In this document: one piece after another, positions 1 to 8,391 of the stretch
Layout: each line of letters opens with the position of its first letter
How positions within the stretch are numbered: position 1 is the first letter of the stretch
Source: an uncultured Collinsella sp.
GTDB taxonomy: Bacteria; Actinomycetota; Coriobacteriia; Coriobacteriales; Coriobacteriaceae
DNA length: 37,547 nucleotides
NCBI GenBank assembly: GCA_902475245.1
Contig: CABRYP010000025.1
Coordinates: forward strand, 1-37,547
Direction: 5' to 3'
Translations under genes and position numbers: made by a program
The notes under the pieces: generated by a model
Seen by the model: only the letters and a program-made list of their open reading frames with translations
The model's database searches: none
What the model was told of the DNA's origin: nothing

Positions 1-167
1 TCGTTAAAACCTTAGTCAACCAGACTTAGATATGCTTATAGAAAGAGACTTAAAAAACTTTATAGCAAAATGTATATATACGTAATCGTTGGGCATATAT
101 TAGAGCGTCAAACGAAGTCCCTGCCACCTGGAAGATGGCTCGGCAGTCCCTTAAAGGAGTGGTAGTC

Positions 168-599
168 ATGGCAAGCATGGTTCCTTATCGTTCGGTCTTT
201 GGTGTTCGTCCCTCTGCTAGCTCGTTGTTTGATCTCTTTGATGATATGAGCGACCTAGCGAACAGCTCGATTGCCTCTAAGGCGTTCCCCGTTGACGTTG
301 AGGATAAGGGCGATGGCTATGAGGTCAAGGCTTATCTGACCGGCGTCGCCAAGGACGATATCGATGTCGAGCTTAACGAGGGCCGTCTGTCCATTAGCGT
401 GAATGTCGAGGAAGACGAGGAGAACGAGGGTAAGAACTTCCTGCAGAAGGAGTTCAGCTCGTACAGCGCGACGCGCGGTGTGTACCTGAAGGATGCTTCG
501 AGCGAGGGCCTTTCTGCAAAGTACGCTGACGGCATCCTTACCGTTACGGTTCCTAAGATTGTCGAGAAGAAGAACGTTACGAAGATTTCCATCGACTAA
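168..599 (+). CDS. Hsp20/alpha-crystallin family small heat shock protein
   Basis: ATP-independent holdase chaperone that binds unfolding proteins in the cytoplasm. The 143-residue product has the usual small-HSP layout: a short hydrophobic N-terminal arm (MASMVPYRSVFG), then an alpha-crystallin domain from about residue 40 (FPVDVEDKGDGYEVKAYLTG) to the end, with the conserved Y-x-DGILTVTVPK near the C-terminus. The start at 168 is preferred over the in-frame ATG at 135 because AAAGGAGT lies at 153-160, 7 bases upstream. It is a single gene, closed by a strong terminator at 633-665. The upstream 130 bases are AT-rich, but I see neither a CIRCE nor a HAIR (HspR) operator, so its heat-shock control is unknown. 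Confidence 0.93.
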   Translation: MASMVPYRSVFGVRPSASSLFDLFDDMSDLANSSIASKAFPVDVEDKGDGYEVKAYLTGVAKDDIDVELNEGRLSISVNVEEDEENEGKNFLQKEFSSYSATRGVYLKDASSEGLSAKYADGILTVTVPKIVEKKNVTKISID

Positions 600-632
600 C
601 GCTATCGGCTATTAGCATCGGTGCCTGCGTTA

Positions 633-665
633 AGGGGGCTGGGAAGTGATTCCCGGCCCCCTTTT
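633..665 (+). terminator. Rho-independent terminator after hsp20
   Basis: GGGGGCTGGGAA, a four-base GTGA loop, then TTCCCGGCCCCC followed by TTTT. The 12-bp stem has one G-T pair. It separates hsp20 from the convergent hydrolase gene. Confidence 0.9.
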
Positions 666-679
666 CTATTTGGGCTGGC

Positions 680-1489
680 CTATTGAATGGTCATGGGCCG
701 ATATTGCCCGGCGGGACGTATTGTGAGTTTATGCAGCCCCTCAACGCGGGTGGCGGCGCTGCCAAGCTCGTTGTCGAGTGTTGCGTCGAGGGAGCTTGCG
801 TAGCTTTTGACGATCAGGCTTGGGCGATTGTTGTCTTGGCTAATGTGCATCGCGATAAGTTGCTCGGTGCGATCGGTTACCAACGCGCGTGCGGCATCGG
901 CGGCCTGATCGTTGGAGAGATGTCCTTTTACAGACAGGATACGTTCCTGAAGAAAGCGAGGATAGTCGCCTTGACGCAGCATGGTTACATCGTGGTTGCT
1001 TTCGAGTGCGAGAATGCGACAGTCCTTGAGCGTATCGATGGCATGCTTCGACAACTCGCCGGTGTCGGTGGCAAAGCCAATTGAATCACCCTGAGCGTCA
1101 AACCGGTAGCCGACGGGATTAACGACATCGTGGGATGTCGAATACGTTTGAATGCGGACTCCGACAATAGAGAGGGTGTCACCTGGTTCGAATTCCTCAA
1201 CAGGCAGATGTGCGAGGCTTTCTTTTGATGTGAGCGTGCCTCTACTGGAAAAGATCGGGCCATTCCAATGCTTGCACCATACCTCAAGCCCCTTAATGTG
1301 GTCGCCGTGCTCATGGGTGACAACAAGGGCGGACACGTCGTCTGCCGAAAGGCCGAGCTCCGCCATGCGTTTGAGCGTTTCGCGACGAGACAGTCCGTCA
1401 TCGACCATAATGAGCCCCTGCGGGCCCTCGATGAGTGCGCAGTTGCCTTTAGAGCCACTGCCGAGGATATGAAGGTGCAGGCGAGACAT
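680..1489 (-). CDS. MBL-fold metallo-hydrolase, YycJ/WalJ-like
   Basis: Metallo-beta-lactamase-fold hydrolase of the YycJ/WalJ group, a family linked in Firmicutes to nuclease or cell-wall-related roles; the substrate here is not known. The 269-residue protein opens with LHILGSGSKGNCALIE, typical of the family, and carries the metal-binding T-H-E-H-G-D-H motif at residues 58-64. Downstream are S-T-S-H-D (about residue 118) and F-A-T-D-T-G, expected for the remaining ligands. The length is usual for the family. No strong Shine-Dalgarno is visible (TTTGGAAT only). It is divergent from tilS, with 48 bases between the starts. In Firmicutes yycJ sits with the WalRK two-component genes; no such neighbours are here, so a cell-wall role cannot be assumed. 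Confidence 0.88.
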   Translation of the reverse strand: MSRLHLHILGSGSKGNCALIEGPQGLIMVDDGLSRRETLKRMAELGLSADDVSALVVTHEHGDHIKGLEVWCKHWNGPIFSSRGTLTSKESLAHLPVEEFEPGDTLSIVGVRIQTYSTSHDVVNPVGYRFDAQGDSIGFATDTGELSKHAIDTLKDCRILALESNHDVTMLRQGDYPRFLQERILSVKGHLSNDQAADAARALVTDRTEQLIAMHISQDNNRPSLIVKSYASSLDATLDNELGSAATRVEGLHKLTIRPAGQYRPMTIQ

Positions 1490-1537
1490 AAGATTCCAAA
1501 GGATACAATGGGTGCGGACGAATAGAGGAGGAAGCGA

Positions 1538-3076
1538 ATGCCAACGGTATCACAGCATTACGGACACCATGCCGCGCCTGGGGCAGTCGTTGAGACCCGG
1601 ACGAGGCAGCAGGCCGCTCCTGTCGTGCTCATGGTATCAGGCGGTGCGGACTCGACGGCACTGCTTCTTATGGCGTGCACATCAAAGCTGGATATCCAAG
1701 ACGGACGCGGCGTTGCCCCCATTGCTCGCGAGCGCCTGCATGTGCTTCATGTAAACCATCATCTGCGCGGCAAGGCGTCCGATGGCGACGAGGCCTTTGT
1801 GCGTGAGCTCTGCGCGCAATATGGTTTACCGCTGTGTGTGGAGCACGCTTATTTTGATGGGGAGTCGGGCAATATCGAGGCGGCTGCGCGCGAGGTGCGT
1901 TATGCAGCGGCGCGAAGGTATGTGCGCGAGCTGTGCGCCAAGACGGGGGCGCCGAGAACGGCGGCGCGCATCTGTACTGCCCATACCTCTTCGGACCGCG
2001 CGGAAACATTTTTGATGAACGCCATTAAGGGGTCGGGCCCAGCTGGGCTCTCGAGCATTCCCCGCCGAAGGAATATCGTGGTGCGTCCCTTGCTCGACCT
2101 AACTCATGGCGAGCTTGTGGGCTATCTGCAGGTACATGGTCAGCCATGGCGTGAAGACGAGAGCAACGAGGATGTCTCGTATCTGCGAAACTACGTGCGC
2201 CATCGGGTAATGCCAGTGGTGGCACAGCGTAATGCGAGCGTGTGCAAGACGATTGGCGCCGCCTGTGAGATCTTAGGCGATGAGGACGCGTTTTTGTCTC
2301 AGCTTTCGGCACAGGCGTTTCGAAGCTGCCTGCGTAAGGAGGCGGCGGGCGCGCTGGTGCTCGATGCCAGGCGCCTTGCTGCGGCCGAGGTGGTAATCGC
2401 GCGGCGCATCGTGAGACTGGCGATTAAACGCATCGATCCGGACGCTCGTCCAGAGATGCGACATGTGGAGCGAGTCCTTTCCTGCGTTGCCGAGGGCACG
2501 GGTTCGGTCACGCTTCCGGCGGGAATTGACGCGCGCGTCGAGTTTGGCATGCTGGCGTTTAAGGCACCGGAGGCTCGCGAGGGTCTGGTCGCGGACTGGG
2601 TTACCATACCCGGTCGTTTGCCGTTGGGCGGGGGACGCATGCTGGTCGCAGAGCCGATGGCCGTTGAGCCGGGATGCGATATCGTGCGCCGCGCCCGTGA
2701 GCTTGCGGCTGCCGGGGAAGTGACGGCTTTGGTAGACGCGGCTGCCCTGGGTTTTGCCGACAGCGATAGTGAGCGGATCCTGGCGGGCTCACGTGGCGAG
2801 ATCCCTGCCGAGGCGCGATTGGCGCGCCTGTGGGTGGACGGTCCCGCACCGGGAGACGTGATGTGCCCGTTAGGGATGAGTGGCCGAAGCAAGAAAGTAT
2901 CCGACTTACTAGGCGAGGCTCGTATTCCCGTTTCCGAGCGCGCCGGCGTGCCCGTGGTGAGGACGGCGCCGGGAGGCGCCGTGGTGTGGGTCGCCGGAGT
3001 TCGCGCGGACGAGCGTTTTAAATGCACGGCGGCGACGCGTGTGGCCTATCTGCTTCGCGTGGTTGACGCGGATTAG
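1538..3076 (+). CDS. tilS: tRNA(Ile)-lysidine synthase TilS
   Basis: Attaches lysine to C34 of the CAU-anticodon tRNA-Ile using ATP, changing both its decoding and its charging specificity; essential in most bacteria. The N-terminal PP-loop ATP-pyrophosphatase motif SGGADS is at residues 34-39, followed by HVNHHLRG and the family segment D-E-S-N-x-D. The C-terminal TilS domain is visible around residues 430-505 (LWVDGPAPGDVM...GRSKKVSDLLGEARIP). At 512 residues it is slightly longer than average because of an extended middle domain. GAGGAGG at 1525-1531 precedes the ATG. It heads the classic tilS-hpt-ftsH cluster, though a 148-bp gap before hpt leaves room for a second promoter. Confidence 0.95.
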   Translation: MPTVSQHYGHHAAPGAVVETRTRQQAAPVVLMVSGGADSTALLLMACTSKLDIQDGRGVAPIARERLHVLHVNHHLRGKASDGDEAFVRELCAQYGLPLCVEHAYFDGESGNIEAAAREVRYAAARRYVRELCAKTGAPRTAARICTAHTSSDRAETFLMNAIKGSGPAGLSSIPRRRNIVVRPLLDLTHGELVGYLQVHGQPWREDESNEDVSYLRNYVRHRVMPVVAQRNASVCKTIGAACEILGDEDAFLSQLSAQAFRSCLRKEAAGALVLDARRLAAAEVVIARRIVRLAIKRIDPDARPEMRHVERVLSCVAEGTGSVTLPAGIDARVEFGMLAFKAPEAREGLVADWVTIPGRLPLGGGRMLVAEPMAVEPGCDIVRRARELAAAGEVTALVDAAALGFADSDSERILAGSRGEIPAEARLARLWVDGPAPGDVMCPLGMSGRSKKVSDLLGEARIPVSERAGVPVVRTAPGGAVVWVAGVRADERFKCTAATRVAYLLRVVDAD

Positions 3077-3224
3077 CCCCTCGCACCAGCTTTTCTGTGC
3101 GGCGTTGACGGTATTCCCGCGCTGATGGTGCGCGGGCTGGAAAATATACCCCGTGCGCTGCTAGAATGTGTAGTTCGCGTCCATACGGCGGTGTGTGGGC
3201 GATTAAGCACAAGAAAGGGTTGTC

Positions 3225-3773
3225 ATGGCTTCTCAACATCCGGATATCGAGAAGGTTCTGTTTACGCAGGAGGATATCGACGGTATCGTTTCTCGCCTGG
3301 GCGAGGAGATTACGCGCGACTACGCGGGTAAGGATCTGGTGCTGATCGCGGTTCTGCGCGGCGCTGTTGTCTTTATGGGCGACCTGATGCGCAAGATCGA
3401 GCTGCCGACCAACATCGATTTCATGGCTGTTTCGAGCTATGGCGACGGTGTGAAGTCTTCGGGCATCGTGCGTATCATTAAGGACCTGGATATCGACATC
3501 CGTGGTCGCGACGTGCTGATCGTCGAGGACATTCTGGACTCGGGCCTGACGCTCAAGTACCTGATGAAGAACCTTGAGAGCCGCAAGCCCGCCTCGCTGG
3601 AGGTCGCTGCCTTCCTGTGGAAGGACGTTGAGGACCGCACCTCGGCCATCACGCCCAAGTATGTTGGAACCCATTGCCCCGATGCCTTTGTGGTGGGCTA
3701 CGGCCTCGACTATGCCGAGCGCTATCGCAACCTTCCGTATCTGGGCATTTTGAAACCGGAGGTTTATTCGTAA
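3225..3773 (+). CDS. hpt: Hypoxanthine phosphoribosyltransferase
   Basis: Purine salvage enzyme converting hypoxanthine (and probably guanine) plus PRPP to the nucleotide. The 182-residue length is normal. The PRPP-binding motif VLIVEDILDSGLT is at residues 97-109, the L-R-G loop at 44-46, and the SYGDG flexible-loop segment at about 71-75. AGAAAGGG lies 7 bases before the start. Only one base separates its stop from the ftsH start, so the two are co-transcribed; the ftsH ribosome-binding site is inside the hpt 3' end. The tilS-hpt-ftsH order is widely conserved in Gram-positive bacteria. Confidence 0.95.
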   Translation: MASQHPDIEKVLFTQEDIDGIVSRLGEEITRDYAGKDLVLIAVLRGAVVFMGDLMRKIELPTNIDFMAVSSYGDGVKSSGIVRIIKDLDIDIRGRDVLIVEDILDSGLTLKYLMKNLESRKPASLEVAAFLWKDVEDRTSAITPKYVGTHCPDAFVVGYGLDYAERYRNLPYLGILKPEVYS

Positions 3774-3774
3774 G

Positions 3775-5907
3775 ATGCCCGACGACCGTAACGACAACAA
3801 TTCCCAGACTCCCCGGGAGCCTAAGATCCCGGGGATGCCCGGAGGCAAGAAGCCCACGCGTACGGGCTGGCTGTATTTTCTTTTGGCTTGCGCGCTTCTG
3901 GGCTATGCCTTCTTTAATATGGGCTCCGGTTTTGCCAGCTCCAGCAATACCGTTAAGCTCGCGACGAGCGAGATGGTCAGCGCCATTAAGCAGGATCGCG
4001 TCGAAGATTTGACCTATACGGTTCAAGACGGAAGCGTGGCGGGTCATTACTGGAAGACGAAAAAGGATAAGGGCGATACGAGCGAGCTCAAGAGCTTTTC
4101 CTCGACCTATGTCGGCTCCGATTCGCTTGCCGAACTCATGGCGGAGCACCCCGACACCAAGTATATCGTCAACACCAACGACCCCGATTTTTGGGGCGAC
4201 TTAGCGATGAGCGTGCTGCCGACGATTGCCCTGATCGCCATCATGTTCTACTTTATGCGCCAAATGATGGGCGCCAATAACAGGAACATGCAGTTTGGCA
4301 AGACCAATGCCAAGACCAACGAGGCTACGCGTCCCAAGGTCAAGTTCGAGGACGTTGCCGGCGTGGACGAAGCCGTCGAGGAACTCGAGGAGATTCGCGA
4401 CTTCCTAAGCGATCCGGACCGCTATCGCAAACTGGGTGCCAAGATTCCGCGCGGCGTTTTGCTGGTGGGCCCTCCGGGTACCGGTAAGACGCTGCTGGCC
4501 AAGGCTGTTGCCGGCGAGGCGGGCGTGCCGTTCTTTAGCATCTCGGGTTCTGACTTTGTCGAGATGTTCGTGGGCGTCGGCGCCAGCCGCGTGCGCGACC
4601 TCTTTAAGGAGGCCAAGTCTCAGGCTCCGTCGATCATCTTTATTGACGAGATCGATGCCGTGGGACGTCAGCGCGGAGCCGGTCTGGGCGGCGGCCACGA
4701 CGAGCGCGAGCAGACGCTCAACCAGCTGCTGGTCGAGATGGACGGTTTTGAGGAAAGCGAGTCGGTCATCCTGATCGCCGCAACTAACCGTCCCGATATT
4801 CTGGACCCGGCACTGCTGCGCCCTGGTCGTTTTGACCGCCAGGTCACGGTCGACCGTCCGGACGTAAAGGGCCGCGAGCAGATCTTGCGCGTGCATGCCG
4901 AGAACAAGCCGATGGACGAGGACGTTAAGTTTGAGAAGCTCGCCCAGATGACCGTTGGCTTTACTGGTGCTGATCTGGCAAACCTGCTCAACGAGTCTGC
5001 GCTGCTGGCCGCCCGCCGTCATCGTTCCGTGATCTCGATGGACGAGGTCGAGGAGTCGATGGAGCGCGTGATTGCCGGACCGCAACGCAAGGGCCGCGTG
5101 ATGACCGAAGCCGAGCGCACCACGATTGCCTACCACGAGAGCGGTCACGCCCTGGTGGGTCACATCTTGGAGCACTCCGACCCGGTTCATAAGATTTCGA
5201 TTGTCAGCCGCGGCCAGGCTCTGGGCTACACGTTGCAGCTTCCACAGGAGGATCACTTCCTCAAGACCAAGAACGAGATGCTCGACGAGCTCGCCGTGTT
5301 CTTGGGCGGCCGCGTTGCCGAGGAGCTCATGTGCGATGACATCACGTCGGGCGCGAGCAACGACCTGGAACGCGCGACCAAGATGGCACGCGAGATGGTT
5401 ACGCGTCTGGGCATGAGCGAGGAGCTGGGCACGCAAGTGTTTGGCGAGGCACAGCATCAGGTGTTCCTTGGTCGCGATTACGCCGATCACCAGGATTACT
5501 CCGAGGAGACGGCGCGCCGCATCGATATCGAGGTTCAGCGCATCATGCGCGAAGCCCATCGCCGTGCGGTCGAGATTTTGGATGCCAGTCGCGATCAGCT
5601 CGATCTGATGGCGAAGGTGCTGCTTGAGCGCGAGACCGTCGAAGGCGACGCCGTGAATGCCCTGCTCGACAACGAGTGGGATGCCTACCTTGAGCGCGAG
5701 GGCGATATCCTGGCGGCCAAGGAGGAGCGCAATGCCAAGGCGGCCGGCATGCCGACCAAGAAGCGCGCGCCTCGCATGAGCGAGGAGGAGCTGGCGGCTG
5801 ATGCCGCGGCCTTTGCGCAGGCGGCCATGCAGGAGGATGCCGAAGTGACATCCGATGATGCCGGCGATGGCCGTGCCGTCAACGCCGATGCCGACGTCGA
5901 CAAATAG
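3775..5907 (+). CDS. ftsH: ATP-dependent zinc metalloprotease FtsH
   Basis: Membrane-anchored AAA+ protease for quality control of membrane and short-lived regulatory proteins. In order: a cytoplasmic tail, TM1 (about 31-47), an external loop, TM2 (about 143-161), and the AAA+ module with Walker A GPPGTGKT (232-239), Walker B IIFIDEID (287-294) and second region of homology ATNRPDILDPALLRPGRFDRQ near 336-356. The zinc peptidase motif HESGH is at 454-458, with a further acidic ligand expected near SGASNDLERA. The C-terminal tail of about 70 residues after the peptidase is Ala/Glu/Asp-rich and probably disordered. GGAGG at 3758-3762 serves the start. All catalytic residues are intact. 710 residues is a little longer than E. 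coli FtsH. Confidence 0.97.
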   Translation: MPDDRNDNNSQTPREPKIPGMPGGKKPTRTGWLYFLLACALLGYAFFNMGSGFASSSNTVKLATSEMVSAIKQDRVEDLTYTVQDGSVAGHYWKTKKDKGDTSELKSFSSTYVGSDSLAELMAEHPDTKYIVNTNDPDFWGDLAMSVLPTIALIAIMFYFMRQMMGANNRNMQFGKTNAKTNEATRPKVKFEDVAGVDEAVEELEEIRDFLSDPDRYRKLGAKIPRGVLLVGPPGTGKTLLAKAVAGEAGVPFFSISGSDFVEMFVGVGASRVRDLFKEAKSQAPSIIFIDEIDAVGRQRGAGLGGGHDEREQTLNQLLVEMDGFEESESVILIAATNRPDILDPALLRPGRFDRQVTVDRPDVKGREQILRVHAENKPMDEDVKFEKLAQMTVGFTGADLANLLNESALLAARRHRSVISMDEVEESMERVIAGPQRKGRVMTEAERTTIAYHESGHALVGHILEHSDPVHKISIVSRGQALGYTLQLPQEDHFLKTKNEMLDELAVFLGGRVAEELMCDDITSGASNDLERATKMAREMVTRLGMSEELGTQVFGEAQHQVFLGRDYADHQDYSEETARRIDIEVQRIMREAHRRAVEILDASRDQLDLMAKVLLERETVEGDAVNALLDNEWDAYLEREGDILAAKEERNAKAAGMPTKKRAPRMSEEELAADAAAFAQAAMQEDAEVTSDDAGDGRAVNADADVDK

Positions 5908-5920
5908 CCCTTGTAACAAA

Positions 5921-5956
5921 AGCCTCCGCGGGGAAACCTGCGGAGGCTTTTTCTTT
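5921..5956 (+). terminator. Rho-independent terminator after ftsH
   Basis: AGCCTCCGC and GCGGAGGCT form a perfect 9-bp stem around GGGGAAACCT, followed by a T-rich tract. It ends the tilS-hpt-ftsH transcript. Confidence 0.92.
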
Positions 5957-5998
5957 TGAGCGATATGGAGACTGCCCGCCGCTTACGGGTGAAGCCTT

Positions 5999-6052
5999 GA
6001 TTGGGGACAGACCTAAATGAGCGTTTTCACGCATTTAAGTCTGTCCCCAATC
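5999..6052. repeat. REP-like hairpin with GGGGACAGAC/GTCTGTCCCC arms
   Basis: GATTGGGGACAGAC and GTCTGTCCCCAATC are perfect 14-base arms. Inside them CTAAATGAGCG faces CGCATTTAA, which is nearly complementary, so almost the whole 54 bp can fold. There is no poly-T, and it follows an already complete terminator, so termination is not the obvious role. The CTGTCCC core recurs in other intergenic hairpins of this window. Confidence 0.75.
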
Positions 6053-6094
6053 AACATTGCTTTTCGATAAATTTCGATCTGCATTGCTGAGGCA

Positions 6095-6118
6095 CTTTGC
6101 TCAGCTAAAGCGTACAAT
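6095..6118 (+). promoter_or_regulatory. CTTT-N8-AAAG palindrome abutting a TACAAT -10 box
   Basis: CTTTGCTCAGCTAAAG (6095-6110) lies two bases before TACAAT (6113-6118), where the -35/-10 spacer would be, a normal position for a repressor. The aminotransferase start is 24 bases further on. The same 16-bp layout recurs before the amino-acid importer at 10145-10160 and before ilvE at 36131-36146. No convincing -35 box is visible. Confidence 0.55.
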
Positions 6119-6142
6119 AGCGCCTATGCGAAAGGGGAACAG

Positions 6143-7327
6143 ATGATCAACGAAACTATGTATGCTCGCGGTGCGGAAAGCTCCATCATCCGTGAGATCT
6201 TTAGCTATGGTCTTGAGCGCAAGGCACAGATCGGCGCGGAAAACGTATTCGATTTTTCGCTGGGCAACCCGAGTGTTCCGGCGCCCGCTGCTGTGGCTGA
6301 GTCCATTAGGAAGGCCTTGGGGCTGCCGAGCGACCAGCTGCACGGCTATACCCCCGCACCGGGTCTGCCGCAATGTCGAGCGGCCGTCGCCGAATCGCTC
6401 AACCGTCGCTTTGGCACGAGCTATGAGGGCAAGGACGTCTTTATGACGGTGGGTGCCGCGGCTTCGCTCACCTGCACGCTCAACGCCGTTACAAACGCGG
6501 GCGACGAGGTTGTTGTTATCGCCCCGTACTTCCCGGAGTATCGCGTGTGGATTGAGAAGGCCGGCTGCACGTGTGTCGAGGCGCTCGCCGATGAAGACAC
6601 GTTCCAGCTGAGCGTGGACAACGTGCTCAGGGCGATCAGCGAAAAGACGGCGGCCGTCATCATCGACTCGCCCAACAACCCGACCGGTGCCGTATATACG
6701 CGCGACACGCTGACGCGACTGGCCAATGTTCTGCGCGAGGCCAACGCTCGGCGTGATCCCGAGAATCCGATTATGCTCATCTCGGATGAGCCGTACCGCG
6801 AGATCGTGTACGGTGCCGAGGTGCCTTGGGTGCCCTCGATCTACGAGAACACCGTGGTGTGCTACTCGTATTCTAAGTCGCTGTCGCTGCCGGGTGAGCG
6901 CGTTGGCTGGATCTTGGTTCCCAACACCAATCCGCAGGCTGCACGTCTGATGCCGGCCGTTGCGGGTGCTGCCCGTACGCTGGGTTTTGTATGTGCACCG
7001 GCGCTCTTCCAGCGCGTGATTATCGATTGCATCGATGAGCCGAGCGATATCGAGGCCTATGCTCGCAACCGCACGGCGCTTACCGACGCCTTGGCGGACT
7101 ACGGCTATACCTATGTTGAGCCGGACGGTGCTTTCTACCTGTGGGTGAAGGCACTCGAGCCCGATGCGAATGCGTTTTGCGAGCGCGCAAAGAAGCATGA
7201 GTTGCTTGCGGTTCCCTCGGACAGCTTTGGTATGCCGGGCTGGTTCCGCCTGGGCTATTGCGTGAGTTACGAAACGATCATCAATTCGCTACCCGCTTGG
7301 AAACAGTTGGCGGACGAGTATCGTTAA
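6143..7327 (+). CDS. PLP-dependent aminotransferase, class I/II
   Basis: Fold-type I aminotransferase of the aspartate aminotransferase superfamily; the amino-acid substrate cannot be fixed from sequence. The 394-residue length is standard. Visible landmarks are SLGNPS near residue 39, the cofactor-binding segment D-S-P-N-N-P-T-G at 175-182, SDEPYREI near 214, and the Schiff-base lysine K245 in SYSKSLSLPGERVGW. AAAGGGG precedes the start. It is monocistronic on the plus strand. Its promoter carries a palindrome shared with the amino-acid importer and ilvE, which points to regulation by amino-acid supply (inference). Confidence 0.9.
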   Translation: MINETMYARGAESSIIREIFSYGLERKAQIGAENVFDFSLGNPSVPAPAAVAESIRKALGLPSDQLHGYTPAPGLPQCRAAVAESLNRRFGTSYEGKDVFMTVGAAASLTCTLNAVTNAGDEVVVIAPYFPEYRVWIEKAGCTCVEALADEDTFQLSVDNVLRAISEKTAAVIIDSPNNPTGAVYTRDTLTRLANVLREANARRDPENPIMLISDEPYREIVYGAEVPWVPSIYENTVVCYSYSKSLSLPGERVGWILVPNTNPQAARLMPAVAGAARTLGFVCAPALFQRVIIDCIDEPSDIEAYARNRTALTDALADYGYTYVEPDGAFYLWVKALEPDANAFCERAKKHELLAVPSDSFGMPGWFRLGYCVSYETIINSLPAWKQLADEYR

Positions 7328-7360
7328 AAGTAAAGCGCTCTGCCTACAATGTTTTACGTG

Positions 7361-7398
7361 AAACGGGGTTTGGTGTTAAGCCGGACCCCGTTGTCATG
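7361..7398 (+). other. Hairpin between the aminotransferase and PHP genes
   Basis: AACGGGGT and ACCCCGTT form 8-bp arms around a 15-base loop. Without a T tract it is at best a weak terminator of the aminotransferase transcript. Confidence 0.4.
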
Positions 7399-7425
7399 GA
7401 CGTTGTGTCGTTGGGATGGAGTGGT

Positions 7426-7455
7426 TTTACGACTATCGAAGGCTATGCGTACAAT
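7426..7455 (+). promoter_or_regulatory. Probable promoter of the PHP gene
   Basis: TTTACG (7426-7431), an 18-base spacer and TACAAT (7450-7455), 38 bases before the start codon. TACAAT also occurs just before the aminotransferase, the second lipoprotein, glmS and ilvE, so it appears to be the common -10 box of this genome. Confidence 0.5.
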
Positions 7456-7492
7456 GAATATAAGCGACGGCCATGCCAGATAAGGAGACCCG

Positions 7493-8314
7493 ATGCCCTA
7501 CCTGCTTTCTTGTGACATTCATACCCATACGATGTTCTCTGCGCATGCATATTCGACCATTGAGGAGAATGTGTACTGGGCGGCAGAGCGTGGTCTGCAG
7601 GTGCTCGGATCTGCCGACCATCTGAGCTCTATGGTTACGGCTTGCCCTAATGACCTGCGCAGTTATCAGTTCTTTATCAACCAGAATATCTGGCCGCGCA
7701 TTTGGAGCGGCGTGCTGGTGCTGCGTGGTGCCGAGGCCGATATCGTTTCACTGGACGGAAGCCTGTTTGGCGAGGACACTCCTGTCACGCTCAATATCGC
7801 CGGCGATTCGTACAGCCGCCCGCATTCGCTGTTCGATTTGGTTACGCGCAATTTGGATTATTTGGTGGCAAGCGTGCATAATCCGCAGATTGCCGAAGGT
7901 GCGACGCTTGCCCAGGTGACCGAGATGTATATCAATGCCCTGGAGCACCCCAAGGTGTTCATGCTGGGTCACACGGGTCGCTCGGGCGTTCCGTTTGATA
8001 TCGATGAGGTGTTATTGGCGGCCAAAGCCAAGCACAAGATTATTGAGATCAACAACCATAGTCTTGAGTATGGTACCGATACCGAGCATTGGAGCGTGTG
8101 CCGCAAGATTGCCGAGCGCTGCGCCGAGCTGGGCGTGGGGATTGGCGTTTCGACCGACGCGCACATTGGTATGGCGATTGGCAAGCTCGACCAGGCGCGC
8201 AAGATGCTCGACGAGATTCACTTCCCACTGGACCTGATCGTGACGCGCGACCGCGAGACGCTGCTGCGCGAGATGGCTGCAGCCGGCGTCTGTGACCTGC
8301 GCAAGAGCATGTAA
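7493..8314 (+). CDS. PHP-domain phosphoesterase, YcdX-like
   Basis: Metal-dependent phosphatase of the polymerase and histidinol phosphatase (PHP) superfamily, closest in layout to the stand-alone YcdX-type hydrolases. The N-terminal signature C-D-I-H-T-H-T (residues 7-13) supplies the first metal ligands. Further ligand motifs are S-A-D-H-L near residue 41, G-A-E-A near 82, V-A-S-V-H-N near 124, L-G-H-T-G near 153 and S-T-D-A-H near 221. The 273 residues cover a complete domain with nothing extra. AAGGAG at 7482-7487 marks the start. The substrate is unknown; histidinol phosphate is possible, but no his genes are nearby. Confidence 0.86.
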   Translation: MPYLLSCDIHTHTMFSAHAYSTIEENVYWAAERGLQVLGSADHLSSMVTACPNDLRSYQFFINQNIWPRIWSGVLVLRGAEADIVSLDGSLFGEDTPVTLNIAGDSYSRPHSLFDLVTRNLDYLVASVHNPQIAEGATLAQVTEMYINALEHPKVFMLGHTGRSGVPFDIDEVLLAAKAKHKIIEINNHSLEYGTDTEHWSVCRKIAERCAELGVGIGVSTDAHIGMAIGKLDQARKMLDEIHFPLDLIVTRDRETLLREMAAAGVCDLRKSM

Positions 8315-8332
8315 CGGGCTCATATACCCAAC

Positions 8333-8370
8333 GAAAGGGGGCGATCCAGACGGGCCGCTCCCTTTCTTGT
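8333..8370. terminator. Hairpin between convergent PHP and methyltransferase genes
   Basis: GAAAGGGGGCG pairs with CGCTCCCTTTC (one G-T pair), followed by a short T-containing tail. It probably terminates the PHP transcript and could act on the opposite strand as well. Confidence 0.6.
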
Positions 8371-8391
8371 CCCAAAATCTACCGGGGTGGG

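Noticed and set aside
1..167. CIRCE or HAIR heat-shock operator before hsp20
   Set aside because: Neither TTAGCACTC-N9-GAGTGCTAA nor CTTGAGT-N7-ACTCAAG is present; only general AT-richness.
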